Shown here in pieces: positions 8,754 through 17,213 of a stretch of DNA of 64,000 nt; positions within the stretch are counted from its first letter, which is position 1, and each line of letters opens with the position of its first letter. The stretch is from positions 124,001 through 188,000 of the forward strand of contig NZ_JADPKS010000008.1 of NCBI RefSeq assembly GCF_023074175.1, written 5' to 3'. A program made the position numbers and the translations under genes. The DNA comes from Bradyrhizobium sp. 139. GTDB taxonomy: Bacteria > Pseudomonadota > Alphaproteobacteria > Rhizobiales > Xanthobacteraceae. The notes under the pieces were generated by a model, which made no database searches, had not been told where the DNA came from, and was given only the letters and a program-made list of their open reading frames with translations.

Positions 8754-10234
8754 ATCTCCGAGATGGGGTCCTCACCCTCATTCAAGACCGCCCGCAATTC
8801 GATCGGCGCGGCTTTGATCGCGCATTGAAAGCTCAGGCGCCAGCCACCGGTTTCGCGATTTGGCTGGCTGACAACATTGGTGATCTCGGCTTTCTCGGCA
8901 CTGATCACGCCCTTGACCTTCTCAGGATCCACGGCCTTCAGCCTATCCCCGACGAGTTCGAGCACGAACAGCTTGCTGCTATCGCCGCGCGCGCCGACAC
9001 CGGTGCGAGCAAACCGCGCCAGTGAATTGGGTTTCGGAGCGTCAGGGCCCCAATGCATCCGGTATGTGAGGCTGTTCTCGCTTTTGGCTTTGATCGGCTC
9101 CTTAGGCCGCCAGAATGCCGCGATATTGTCGTGAATCTCCTCCTTGGTCGGGATTTCGAACAGCACGACAGCGCCTTCACCCCAATCTCCAATCGGCTCG
9201 AGCCAGAGGCTCGGCCGGCGTTCAAATCGAGATTCGATGTCCTGATACGCGAAGAAGTTCCTTTCTCGCTGCATAAGACCAAATCCGCGCGGATTGAGAT
9301 CGTTGAACGTGCTCACCTGGAGATCACGCGAATTGTTCAGCGGACGCCAGAGCTGCTCGCCCTTACCATTAAAGATCGCCAGACCATCCGAATCGTGCAC
9401 CGCCGGGCGAAAGTCATCAACATCCTTGCGATCGTTCGGGCCGAAGAAGAACATGCTTGTCATCGGCGCGAAGCCAGCATGCTGAAGGTCGACGCGCGGA
9501 TACAACGACATCTCAACGTCGAAGACCGTCGTTTTGCCGGGCCTGATCGTGAAGCGGTAGCCGGCTGTTGCGCTCTTGCTGTCGAGCAATGCGTGAACGA
9601 CCATTGACGTGGCGTGGGGCGCGGGCTTCTCCAGCCAAAATGCCCTGAACACGGGAAATTCCTCTCCCTTCGCCTCGCCGGTATCGATCGACAGACCGCG
9701 TGCGGATAGGCCGTACGTCTCGCCCTTCGCCACGGCGCGGAAGTAACTGGCGCCGAGAAACACGCAAACCTCGTCATAATAGTCCGCCCGACTAATGGGC
9801 GCGTGCACGCGAAAGCCCGCAAACCCAAGGTCGGCGTCTGGCACTTGGCCGATCTTCTCCCCGAATGAAAACTCATCGCGCCGATATCGGATTGGAGCGG
9901 CGCGCCCGTTGGCAACCTCGTACAGGCCGACCCTGTTCTTGTACAAAAAGCCGCGATGAAAAAACTGCACCTCGAACGGCAATCCGTCACTGCGCCACAG
10001 GGCCCGCTCGGGCAGAAACCGAATGGAGCGGTACCGGTCGTAGTCGAGGTCTTTGATCGAATCCGGGAGCTTCTCGTCGGGAGCTTCAAACGGTTTGGCC
10101 GCAAGATTGCGGGCGAGCTCGCGCACATATGAACCTTTGAAGGGCACTTCAGCCCCCAGGGCGAACGCTCCACGGGAAAAAGCAGTCGTCAACGGCAGCG
10201 CGGCCGAGGCTTCCAAGAACTTGCGGCGATTCAA
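8729..10234 (-). CDS. mdoG: Glucan biosynthesis protein G/D
   Basis: 501 aa periplasmic protein required for osmoregulated periplasmic glucan backbone synthesis or branching. The N-terminus MNRRKFLEASAALPLTTAF is a twin-arginine-type signal, which is typical of the OpgD branch, whereas OpgG usually uses Sec; the exact paralog is therefore uncertain. The mature protein carries family-typical segments such as FDKPRYIE-like blocks being absent but YRSIRFLPERALW (about 68), FEVQFFHRGFLY (about 88), RGLSIDTGEAKGEEFPVF (about 180) and YRMHWGPDAP (about 395). It is the first gene of the pair and overlaps mdoH. Confidence 0.88.
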   Translation of the reverse strand: MNRRKFLEASAALPLTTAFSRGAFALGAEVPFKGSYVRELARNLAAKPFEAPDEKLPDSIKDLDYDRYRSIRFLPERALWRSDGLPFEVQFFHRGFLYKNRVGLYEVANGRAAPIRYRRDEFSFGEKIGQVPDADLGFAGFRVHAPISRADYYDEVCVFLGASYFRAVAKGETYGLSARGLSIDTGEAKGEEFPVFRAFWLEKPAPHATSMVVHALLDSKSATAGYRFTIRPGKTTVFDVEMSLYPRVDLQHAGFAPMTSMFFFGPNDRKDVDDFRPAVHDSDGLAIFNGKGEQLWRPLNNSRDLQVSTFNDLNPRGFGLMQRERNFFAYQDIESRFERRPSLWLEPIGDWGEGAVVLFEIPTKEEIHDNIAAFWRPKEPIKAKSENSLTYRMHWGPDAPKPNSLARFARTGVGARGDSSKLFVLELVGDRLKAVDPEKVKGVISAEKAEITNVVSQPNRETGGWRLSFQCAIKAAPIELRAVLNEGEDPISEIWIYRWTP

Positions 10235-10480
10235 ACGTCAATCCTGTTCGGGTTCCACACACCAGGAAAGCAACTTTTTTGGGGTCGCCGGGTTCCACCG
10301 ATGGCAGACGGCAGCGACTGGCGCCGGCAAGCGGCAACATGTGCGGTCTGAAAGACCACAGCTTGAGCGGCCGAAGCAGCAACCGCTTTGAAGTGGAACA
10401 AAACATGGATTAGGACGTTGTGGGGAAACTCCGCTCAGTTGCGGAAAAACCTCGCTGGCGGATGTACCCAGCGGCGTCAC

Positions 10481-10515
10481 AAGCCCCGGCTTCATGCCGG
10501 GGCTTTTCCTTTTCA
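10481..10515. terminator. Strong GC hairpin, probable Rho-independent terminator
   Basis: AAGCCCCGGC (10481-10490), a TTCAT loop, then GCCGGGGCTT (10496-10505), a perfect 10-bp stem followed on the plus strand by TTCCTTTTC. The T-rich side suits plus-strand termination, yet it lies directly after the stop of the minus-strand 79-aa gene and could serve that transcript too. Confidence 0.6.
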
Positions 10516-10752
10516 CTCGGGCCCTGCGTCAATCTGCTCGATCGTTTTAATGATGGCGGCTCGATGATCCTGCAAGACGGCGAGAGTTTCCTGAAAAGCG
10601 GTGAGTTCGCGTTCGGCAACTGCCGTATCATGGCCTGCAAGGCGCAGGGCCTCCACTTGCGCCATCTGTTCGGTGACAGCGCGCTCGGCGTCGGCGATAT
10701 GGGCATCCGCTTCGGCCAGCTTTTTCACTTCGGCTTCGCGCTCGGGGCTCAT
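10513..10752 (-). CDS. Small coiled-coil protein
   Basis: 79 aa, MSPEREAEVKKLAEADAHIA onwards. Nearly the whole chain is Ala/Glu/Gln-rich amphipathic helix with heptad spacing, consistent with a coiled coil. There are no cysteines and no membrane segment. I recall very similar short proteins in Bradyrhizobium; function unknown. Its ATG overlaps the TGA of the broken DUF3606 gene upstream by 3 bases, so the two were one transcriptional unit. A hairpin terminator begins at its stop codon. Confidence 0.68.
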   Translation of the reverse strand: MSPEREAEVKKLAEADAHIADAERAVTEQMAQVEALRLAGHDTAVAERELTAFQETLAVLQDHRAAIIKTIEQIDAGPE

Positions 10753-10936
10753 CCTAGCGCCCGCGCCATCGTTCGACGCGCTTGGCTGGTGTTGCCAACC
10801 TTCTTGACGGCTCTGTCGACAGCGGCTTAGGACCTGCCGGTCTTCGTGGCCTCATATCGCACTTTGTAATCCTGTTCGCCCACGCGCGGTCTATCCTGCT
10901 TGCGCCCGCGGCTGGTCCGATTCTTGCTCTCGGCAT
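10749..10936 (-). pseudogene. Broken DUF3606-type small gene
   Basis: Read on the minus strand from ATG 10934-10936 (AGGAG seven bases upstream), the ancestral protein is visible in pieces: RTSRGRKQDRPRVGEQDYKV, then RYEATKTGRS, an in-frame TAA (10827-10829), then AAVDRAVKKVGNTSQARRTM. This matches the DUF3606 pattern (D-R-x-R-V...YEVRY.AK..G.S...V..AVKKVGNS). Besides the stop, a one-base frameshift near codon 6 separates the ATG from this frame. The gene is therefore dead or a sequencing artefact. Its terminal TGA overlaps the next gene's ATG. Confidence 0.6.
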
Positions 10937-11138
10937 TCTTCGGCTCCTATGCTGCTTTGGAACGCGCAGAAATATTGCGAGGTTCCGAGCCGTGCCTGCG
11001 GCGAGAGCATTTCGGCAGGCGTCTGAACGCTCGAAGCACAAGTCCGTAGCTGCTCGCTCTGGCGGCTGAAGACCCGGCTAGGTCAGCCATTCATAGTGAG
11101 CATCCGTTTCGTCTTCGCGGTTCCATTTTTAGGCTTCT

Positions 11139-11318
11139 TCACGCAGCCAACTCGTTCGAGCTGGCGGTGCGTTCTCTGAAGAGCTCAAGAAGCTTCCCGT
11201 TGGCTAGATGCTCCCAATACTCCGCCTCGGCGAGCAGGTTCCAGCTTCTCTCAGGATGATACGCGGCGCTTTGTCGACACAGCGACGCCATTGCGCGCAA
11301 GCGGCGTACAGCTTCCAT
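11139..11318 (-). CDS. Small hypothetical helical protein
   Basis: 59 aa from ATG 11316-11318, chosen because GGAGGAAG sits just upstream; a longer frame extends to 11387 but without a ribosome binding site. The sequence MEAVRRLRAMASLCRQSAAY then HPERSWNLLAEAEYWEHLAN is an all-helical soluble pattern similar to short Bradyrhizobium hypotheticals. Function unknown. Confidence 0.55.
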   Translation of the reverse strand: MEAVRRLRAMASLCRQSAAYHPERSWNLLAEAEYWEHLANGKLLELFRERTASSNELAA

Positions 11319-11784
11319 TTCTCTTCCTCCCGCTGTTTTTACTTTTCCCCACCTTATTTCGTGCTTTTGGGTCAGAGTCATCATCATTATGGCTTAGAAC
11401 CATTTTTAGCTTTTTCCGACGCCAATCAAGCGGTCGATAGCGCGCTTGCTGCGAATGATTTTCGGTTCGGCTTCGTTTGGGTTTCACGCGCGGCGCGCTG
11501 CCGGCCGGCACTCGTTCCGCGTCTGAGCCCTTTGTAGAATGATAAATCCGGAGCACGCCGCGCCGTTCTCGCCTAGCGGAAGAGCTGATAATCGAGCGCG
11601 AAATCTCTATCACCACGGAAGGCTTGTCTCTGCGATGAATGCCGGGCCGCTCTTGGTTCGATCCATCAGCGGCCGACGAAGATTTCCGGCTTGTCTTTTA
11701 TGTCGCTATCCCGGCTCCGCCGGCCGCTCTCATCGAAGAACGGCTTCGGCGAACTTCTTCCGGCTGGCACAGTCGCCGAGCCGA
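11319..11784. other. Intergenic region, no gene seen
   Basis: About 465 bases, locally less GC-rich than the surroundings (TTTTTACTTTTCCCC and AACCATTTTTAGC around 11335-11410). The open frames here have composition unlike real proteins. I see no RNA gene, repeat or clear terminator. Confidence 0.4.
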
Positions 11785-12078
11785 CTAGCCCAACGAGTTG
11801 ATGATTTCCCGATAGGCGGCTTCGGGAAACGCCTTCAACGTGCGCGTCCGGACGTTTCCCAGCATCCCCAGTTGCAGGCTAAAGCGCGCCGCAACAGCGT
11901 CGTCCGGAGCTTCGAAGATCACGACCATGTCAAAGTCACCCATGGTCAGGTAGAAGGATTTGATCTCGCCGCTCATGTCCTTGAGAGCTTCCTTCGCAGC
12001 GTCCAGACGGCGTGGCGAGTCCTTCGCATTCAGGATGCCTTGCTCGGTCCAATTTGCAAGCATGACGTAAGTGGTCAT
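11785..12078 (-). CDS. GYD domain-containing protein
   Basis: 97 aa. Start chosen at ATG 12076-12078, preceded by AGGAGGACGGCT; an upstream in-frame ATG at 12111 lacks a site. MTTYVMLANWTEQGI and the signature YLTMGDFDMVVIFEAPDD (about 42-59, the G-x-x-D of the GYD family) are clear. These are small soluble ferredoxin-fold proteins of unknown function. It is the last gene of the minus-strand oxidase cluster, 34 bases after the subunit IV-like gene, so co-transcription is likely. Confidence 0.82.
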   Translation of the reverse strand: MTTYVMLANWTEQGILNAKDSPRRLDAAKEALKDMSGEIKSFYLTMGDFDMVVIFEAPDDAVAARFSLQLGMLGNVRTRTLKAFPEAAYREIINSLG

Positions 12079-12111
12079 AGCCGTCCTCCTCCTGGCACGA
12101 AGCAACGGCAA

Positions 12112-12513
12112 CTACGCCGTCTGGGCAAAGAACATGACCCGGAGCAGATGCGTGTAGTCGGATTCAAACACCATGATCGCCACGAATACCAATACCAGCG
12201 CCGGCGGCAGCAGGATCGCGTAGGCCAAAGCCAACCGCTCCCAGGCCATGTGCATGAAGACCGCGACGATCAGGCCAGCCTTCAACATCATGAACAGCAG
12301 GATCAGCGACCATCGGAGATGGCCGTGGAGGCCAAAGTAGTCGACGAGATAGGAGCAGGTACTGAGAACGAATAACCATCCCCAAACCACGAGATAAAGC
12401 TTGATTGGATGCTGCTGGCCCTGTGTGTGTGTGGTTCCTGGTGCGAGTGCGTCATGCACGTGAGCCTGCAGCGAGTGTTGCTGCGCTTCCAGATGTACCG
12501 CGACGTTTGTCAT
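12112..12513 (-). CDS. Cytochrome c oxidase subunit IV-like membrane protein
   Basis: 133 aa. A histidine-rich N-terminus (about 1-38) is followed by three membrane spans: IKLYLVVWGWLFVLSTCSYL (38-57), LRWSLILLFMMLKAGLIVAV (67-86) and LAYAILLPPALVLVFVAIMV (96-115). This is the prokaryotic subunit IV layout (CoxF/CtaF-like) that stabilises heme-copper oxidases. It lies 9 bases after the coxP-like gene. Classification rests on topology, size and position. Confidence 0.75.
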   Translation of the reverse strand: MTNVAVHLEAQQHSLQAHVHDALAPGTTHTQGQQHPIKLYLVVWGWLFVLSTCSYLVDYFGLHGHLRWSLILLFMMLKAGLIVAVFMHMAWERLALAYAILLPPALVLVFVAIMVFESDYTHLLRVMFFAQTA

Positions 12514-12522
12514 GCTGCGACC

Positions 12523-13245
12523 TCACCAGAGATAAAAAAGCGCAAAGATGAACACCCACACAAGATCGACGAAGTGCCAGTACAGGCCGGTGATTTCGAC
12601 GATCTCGTAATGCCCTTTCCGGCTCGTGAAAAAGCCGCGTCTTTCGACGTCGAAGTCTCCCCGCCAAACCTTTCGCGCGATGGCGATCAGGAAAATCACG
12701 CCGATCGTCACGTGGGTGCCATGGAAGCCGGTGATCATGAAAAAGCTTGAACCAAACTGCGTCGCGCCCCAAGGGTTGCCCCAGGGCCGGACGCCCTCCA
12801 TGATCAGCTTGGTCCATTCGAAGGCCTGCATTCCGACGAAGGTTGCGCCAAATGCCGCTGTGGCCAGCATCAAGGCAGCAGTTTTGGCGCGGTCGCGGCG
12901 GTAACCGAAGTTGACGGCCATCGCCATCGTCCCGCTGCTGCTGATCAAGATGAAGGTCATGATGGCGATCAGGATGAGGGGGATCTGTTGCCCTCCAATC
13001 GTGAGGGCAAATACCTCACTCGGATTCGGCCACGGCACGGTCGTGGACATCCGCGTCGTCATGTACGACAGCAGAAAACAGCTGAAGATAAAGGTATCGC
13101 TGAGGAGGAAGATCCACATCATGGCCTTCCCCCAGGAAACGTTCTTGAAGGCGCGCTGATCCGAGGACCAATCGGCGGCGATGCCTCGCCAACCTGCGGG
13201 CCGCGCCGGCGGTTCTACGTTGTTTATCAGCGCCGTTTCTGCCAT
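12523..13245 (-). CDS. coxP: Heme-copper oxidase subunit III family protein (CoxP-like)
   Basis: 240 aa with five to seven membrane spans. Subunit III signatures are visible: WIFLLSDTFIFSCFLLSYM (about 44-62), GMQAFEWTKLI (about 137), GFHGTHVTIGVIFLIAIA (about 170-187) and EITGLYWHFVDLVWVFIF at the C-terminus. It is the second subunit III homologue in the operon, the arrangement described for B. japonicum coxMNOP. It lies 12 bases after coxO. Confidence 0.86.
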   Translation of the reverse strand: MAETALINNVEPPARPAGWRGIAADWSSDQRAFKNVSWGKAMMWIFLLSDTFIFSCFLLSYMTTRMSTTVPWPNPSEVFALTIGGQQIPLILIAIMTFILISSSGTMAMAVNFGYRRDRAKTAALMLATAAFGATFVGMQAFEWTKLIMEGVRPWGNPWGATQFGSSFFMITGFHGTHVTIGVIFLIAIARKVWRGDFDVERRGFFTSRKGHYEIVEITGLYWHFVDLVWVFIFALFYLW

Positions 13246-13257
13246 CTGGTGCCTTCC

Positions 13258-13962
13258 CTAGCTCAGCAACTGGCGACAAATGTCGACGAAATTGTCTGTC
13301 CAGCCCGTCAGCAGGCCGAGCAGGACCAGCCAGACCAACAGCAGGAAATGCCAATAGATAGTGCAGAGTTCTACGCTCAGGCGAATTTGGCTCGCCTCGG
13401 CGCCGCGCAATACCTTGGCCGTCGTTCTGCCGAGGGCCACCAGGCCGCCCATCAGATGTAGCCCGTGCACCGCGGTGATCAGGTAGAAGAATGAATTGGC
13501 TGGATTGGATGCCAGGAAGTACCCGGCGCCACTCAGCTGGCGCCACGCCAGCAGTTGCCCGACAAGGAATATAACGGCGGACGCTCCACCGGCGCACAAA
13601 CCGACGCTTATGCCCTGGATGTCGTCGCGGCGCGCGGCTATGTACGCCCACTGCAGTGCCACACTGCTCAAGACCAGGACGCCGGTGTTGAACCATAACA
13701 GCGCTGGTACCGGCAGCGTCCGCCAGTCCACCAGGTTCATACGCATCGAGTAAGCGCTGATGAAGAGCGCGAACAACGAACCGACGACCGCAAGAAACAC
13801 GCCCAATCCGATCTTCGCCGGAGGCAGCGACGAAGTGCTCTCCTCGCGAAGATCGACCATCACTCCTTCCTCCAGCCATGGCTTGGCTGCCAGCCGCTGT
13901 TGCGAGAGCCACCAACCCGCAATTGCGGCTATTCCAGCCATGAACAGGATAATGGCGCTCAC
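13258..13962 (-). CDS. coxO: Heme-copper oxidase subunit III family protein (CoxO-like)
   Basis: 234 aa, multi-span. A single hydrophobic N-terminal segment (2-20) precedes a subunit III core with LVDWRTLPVPALLWFNTGVL (about 77-96), FFYLITAVHGLHLMGGLVAL (about 157-176) and LCTIYWHFLLLVWLVLLGLL (about 199-218), the last resembling the conserved YWHFVDxVW motif. Its start overlaps the coxN stop by 4 bases. Two divergent subunit III genes in tandem match coxO and coxP of Bradyrhizobium. Confidence 0.85.
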   Translation of the reverse strand: MSAIILFMAGIAAIAGWWLSQQRLAAKPWLEEGVMVDLREESTSSLPPAKIGLGVFLAVVGSLFALFISAYSMRMNLVDWRTLPVPALLWFNTGVLVLSSVALQWAYIAARRDDIQGISVGLCAGGASAVIFLVGQLLAWRQLSGAGYFLASNPANSFFYLITAVHGLHLMGGLVALGRTTAKVLRGAEASQIRLSVELCTIYWHFLLLVWLVLLGLLTGWTDNFVDICRQLLS

Positions 13963-15734
13963 GGGTGGGCCCCCTGCGCCGACAATCCGGCCGGCGGATC
14001 ATTTTGCGGCACGAAATCCCCGGCGATGCCGGGAACGCTGTAATCGTAGGCCCAGCGATAGACGATCGGGAGCTCCTTGCCCCAGTTGCCATGCCCCGGA
14101 GGGGTCTCTGGCGTTTGCCATTCCAGCGACGCCGCTCCCCAAGGGTTGCCGCCTGCCTCTTTTCCTTTGAACAGGCTCCAGATCAGATTGAACAGGAATA
14201 CGAGCTGGGCGAAGCCGACGATCAGGGCCGCCACGCTCATGAACGCATTGAGGTCATGGGCGGATGCCGGAACGAAGGCCGTTTCGCCGATGTCATGATA
14301 GCGGCGGGGCATGCCCAACAGGCCCAGATAGTGCATGGGGAAGAAAATCGCATAGGCTCCAAGGAACGAGACCCAGAAGTGGAACTGTCCAAGCGCCTCA
14401 TTGAGCATCCTTCCGGTGACTTTCGGGTACCAATGATAGATTCCGCCGAACACGGCCATGATCGGCGCAATACCCATCACCATGTGAAAATGGGCGACAA
14501 CGAACATCGTGTCCGACAACGGAACGTCTACGACCACGTTGCCGAGAAACAGGCCGGTCAGACCGCCGTTTACGAAGGTGATGATGAACGCCAGCGCGAA
14601 CAGCATCGGGATGGTGAGATGAATGTCGCCTCGCCAAAGGGTCAGCACCCAATTGTAAACCTTGATCGCGGTCGGGACGGCGATGATGAGCGTCGTGGTG
14701 GCGAAGAAGAACCCGAAATACGGGTGCATGCCGCTCACATACATATGGTGCGCCCACACGACGAAGCTGAGGGCGCCGATTGCCACGATCGCCCATACCA
14801 TCATGCGATAGCCGAAGATGTTCTTCCGCGCGTGGACGCTGATCAGATCGGAAATGATGCCGAAGGCCGGTAAGGCCACGATGTAGACTTCGGGATGGCC
14901 GAAGAACCAGAACAGGTGCTGGAACAGGATCGGGCTGCCGCCGCCATACTTCGTAAGCGTGCCCATCTCGACCAGCGTAGGCATGAAGAAGCTGGTTCCC
15001 AAAAGGCGATCGAGCAGCAGCATCACCGAGGCGACGAACAGCGCCGGGAAGGCCAGAAGCGCCATGACGGTGGCCGTGAAAATACCCCACACCGTCAAGG
15101 GCAACCGCATCAACGTCATGCCGCGCGTGCGCGCCTGCAGCACCGTCACCACGTAATTTAGCCCGCCCATGGTGAAGCCGATGATGAACAGGATCAGCGA
15201 GGCCAGCATGAGAATGATGCCCCAATCCTGCCCGGGAGTACCGGAGAGAATTGCCTGCGGCGGGTACAGCGTCCAGCCGGCTCCGGTGGGCCCGCCGGGC
15301 ACGAAGAAGGTCGAGGCCAGCACCACGACCGCGAGCAGGTAGACCCAGTAGCTCAGCATGTTCACATAGGGGAATACCATGTCCCGGGCGCCGACCATCA
15401 ACGGGATAAGATAGTTGCCGAAGCCGCCGAGGAACAGCGCGGTAAGAAGATAGATCACCATGATCATGCCGTGCATGGTGATAAACTGGAGATACTGGTT
15501 CGGATCGATGAACGAAAACGTGCCGGGGAATCCGAGCTGCAGCCGCATCAGCCATGACAGCACCAGCGCAACCATTCCAATGGACATCGCCGTGATCGAG
15601 TACTGGATGGCGATGACCTTGGCGTCCTGCGAAAAGACGTACCTCGTCCACCAGCTTCTCGGATGATAGAGCTCGACCTCGCCCACTTCAGCGGGCGGGA
15701 CGCCTGCGACGGTGTCAAACGGGACATCGACCAT
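13959..15734 (-). CDS. coxN: Cytochrome c oxidase subunit I (CoxN-like)
   Basis: 591 aa, twelve-span catalytic subunit with heme a, heme a3 and CuB. Visible are QFITMHGMIMVIYLLTALFL (low-spin heme His, about 85), WFFGHPEVYIVALPAFGI (CuB His and cross-linked Tyr, about 280), FVVWAHHMYVSGMHPYFGF (CuB His pair, about 327) and VVAHFHMVMGIAPIMAVFGG (heme His pair, about 412). The YIVALP motif and a D-channel-like GGFGNYLIP segment fit a proton-pumping A-type oxidase. The sequence matches what I remember of B. japonicum CoxN. It lies 73 bases after coxM. Confidence 0.94.
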   Translation of the reverse strand: MVDVPFDTVAGVPPAEVGEVELYHPRSWWTRYVFSQDAKVIAIQYSITAMSIGMVALVLSWLMRLQLGFPGTFSFIDPNQYLQFITMHGMIMVIYLLTALFLGGFGNYLIPLMVGARDMVFPYVNMLSYWVYLLAVVVLASTFFVPGGPTGAGWTLYPPQAILSGTPGQDWGIILMLASLILFIIGFTMGGLNYVVTVLQARTRGMTLMRLPLTVWGIFTATVMALLAFPALFVASVMLLLDRLLGTSFFMPTLVEMGTLTKYGGGSPILFQHLFWFFGHPEVYIVALPAFGIISDLISVHARKNIFGYRMMVWAIVAIGALSFVVWAHHMYVSGMHPYFGFFFATTTLIIAVPTAIKVYNWVLTLWRGDIHLTIPMLFALAFIITFVNGGLTGLFLGNVVVDVPLSDTMFVVAHFHMVMGIAPIMAVFGGIYHWYPKVTGRMLNEALGQFHFWVSFLGAYAIFFPMHYLGLLGMPRRYHDIGETAFVPASAHDLNAFMSVAALIVGFAQLVFLFNLIWSLFKGKEAGGNPWGAASLEWQTPETPPGHGNWGKELPIVYRWAYDYSVPGIAGDFVPQNDPPAGLSAQGAHP

Positions 15735-15807
15735 TGGAATTCCTCCCTGGTCTCTCTCTTCAGCGAAGAGTTCGCCGTCTGTTATGCGGCGCTGCTCGCC
15801 GATGTCT

Positions 15808-16641
15808 TCATTCGCTTCCTGACTTGTAGGCGGCTTTCGCGACGTTGCGCTGCTGCGACAACTCGACGAACGTCCGCTGCTTCTCCAGCCACGCGTGGTA
15901 GTCTTTCTCTTCGTCTACGATGACCTTGCTCCGCATCTGCGCGTGCGCGGCGCCGCAGAGTTCCGCGCAGAGAACTTCGAATGTTCCGATGCGCGTGGGC
16001 GTGAACCAGTAATATGTGACCGAGCCCGGTATCATATCCATCTTCGCCCGAAACTCCGGCACATAGAAATCATGCAGGACGTCAATCGAGCGGAGTAATA
16101 GCTTTACCGGTTTGCCAAGCGGCAGGTGCAAATCGTCATTTTGAATGACGACATCGTCTTGTCCGGCGGGATCGTCGGGACTCAACCCCATGGGATTGTC
16201 GGAACTGACATTGCGGGCATCGGAAGTCCCGAGCCGGCCGTCCTTTCCGGGAAGCCGATAGCTCCATTGCCACTGCTGTCCCATGACCTCGACCTCGGTC
16301 GCATCGGCCGGAACTGTGACGAACTGGTGCCAGACAACCAGGCCGGGTGCGAGCATGGCTGCGACGCCAATTGCAGTCCCGACGCTGAGCCACCATTCGA
16401 GCTTCTTGTTTTCTGGATTGTAGTCTGCCCGCCTTCCCTCCATGTGTCGAAAGCGGAAGACGCAATAAGCCATGAATGCGACGACCGCGAAGAAGACCGC
16501 CCCGGTGATCCAGAATGTCAGGGTGATCGTGTCGTCGATGTAGCGCCAGTTTGAGGCGAGCGGGGTCCACCACCACGGGCTGAAAATGTGAAACAGCACC
16601 GAGGCGATCGCTACCAAAAGCAGTATGATCGCTACAGCCAT
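15808..16641 (-). CDS. coxM: Cytochrome c oxidase subunit II (CoxM-like)
   Basis: 277 aa. Two membrane spans (about 1-20 and 40-62, with a third hydrophobic stretch about 88-108) anchor a periplasmic cupredoxin domain. The CuA site CAELCGAAHAQM (about 222-233) is complete and the aromatic relay GQQWQWSYRLPG is present (about 122). No cytochrome c domain is attached, unlike the second oxidase in this window. It is the first gene of the coxM-N-O-P-IV-GYD series, so its promoter should lie in the 570 bases upstream. Confidence 0.93.
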   Translation of the reverse strand: MAVAIILLLVAIASVLFHIFSPWWWTPLASNWRYIDDTITLTFWITGAVFFAVVAFMAYCVFRFRHMEGRRADYNPENKKLEWWLSVGTAIGVAAMLAPGLVVWHQFVTVPADATEVEVMGQQWQWSYRLPGKDGRLGTSDARNVSSDNPMGLSPDDPAGQDDVVIQNDDLHLPLGKPVKLLLRSIDVLHDFYVPEFRAKMDMIPGSVTYYWFTPTRIGTFEVLCAELCGAAHAQMRSKVIVDEEKDYHAWLEKQRTFVELSQQRNVAKAAYKSGSE

Positions 16642-17213
16642 CTTTATGCATCCTTGCCACTAAAGGCTGCGGATACGAGTTAAAGGGCGGAGCTCACGTC
16701 TATCGCGATGGCGAATTTCATCTTCGCCATCATCGTACCTATTGCCTCGCCCATTCGACCGGTTGCGACGTAACGGGTTGACACGAACTGCACGTCACGA
16801 CCGCTCATTTCAGGGGAGCTGGGGGGCGTTCAGAACTTTAGGATGGCCCCCGTTGAGCCTACCGTCAATAGCTCAATGGAAGGCTAGGAGCTCAATGGAA
16901 GGCTAGGTCATCCTGGCTTCGCAAGTCTGACGCGCAATCGGATGAGCATCCATTGGCACCAGGCGTTTGGTGATGCAGCGCAATAATCGATGTGTGCAGG
17001 CGCACAAATCACCAAACCGCGAGCGCTATGTCTTGCTTCTATCGTACATCGGACTAATTTCATTGTACCGGTCGCGACAGGTGTCGTCCGGCAAAGCTCC
17101 TTCTGGTTGAATCTGATTTGCCGGGCTCGATCGCGATTTTCGCGGATGAGGCGGATGCGTGCGTTTTGAGTGCGCTCCGTTCCCCTGCGGTCACAAGCAA
17201 GGAGACCGGAGCC
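16642..17213. promoter_or_regulatory. Divergent intergenic region upstream of coxM and DUF2189 gene
   Basis: About 570 bases with no gene. It contains a perfect 19-bp tandem duplication (listed separately) and the inverted repeat TGTGC-AGGC-GCACA at 16993-17006, which could be an operator. I did not find a TTGAT-N4-ATCAA FNR/FixK box. Promoters for the oxidase operon (leftward) and the DUF2189 gene (rightward) must lie here. Confidence 0.45.
16870..16907. repeat. Perfect 19-bp tandem duplication
   Basis: The unit AGCTCAATGGAAGGCTAGG occurs at 16870-16888 and immediately again at 16889-16907 without mismatch. Confidence 0.9.
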
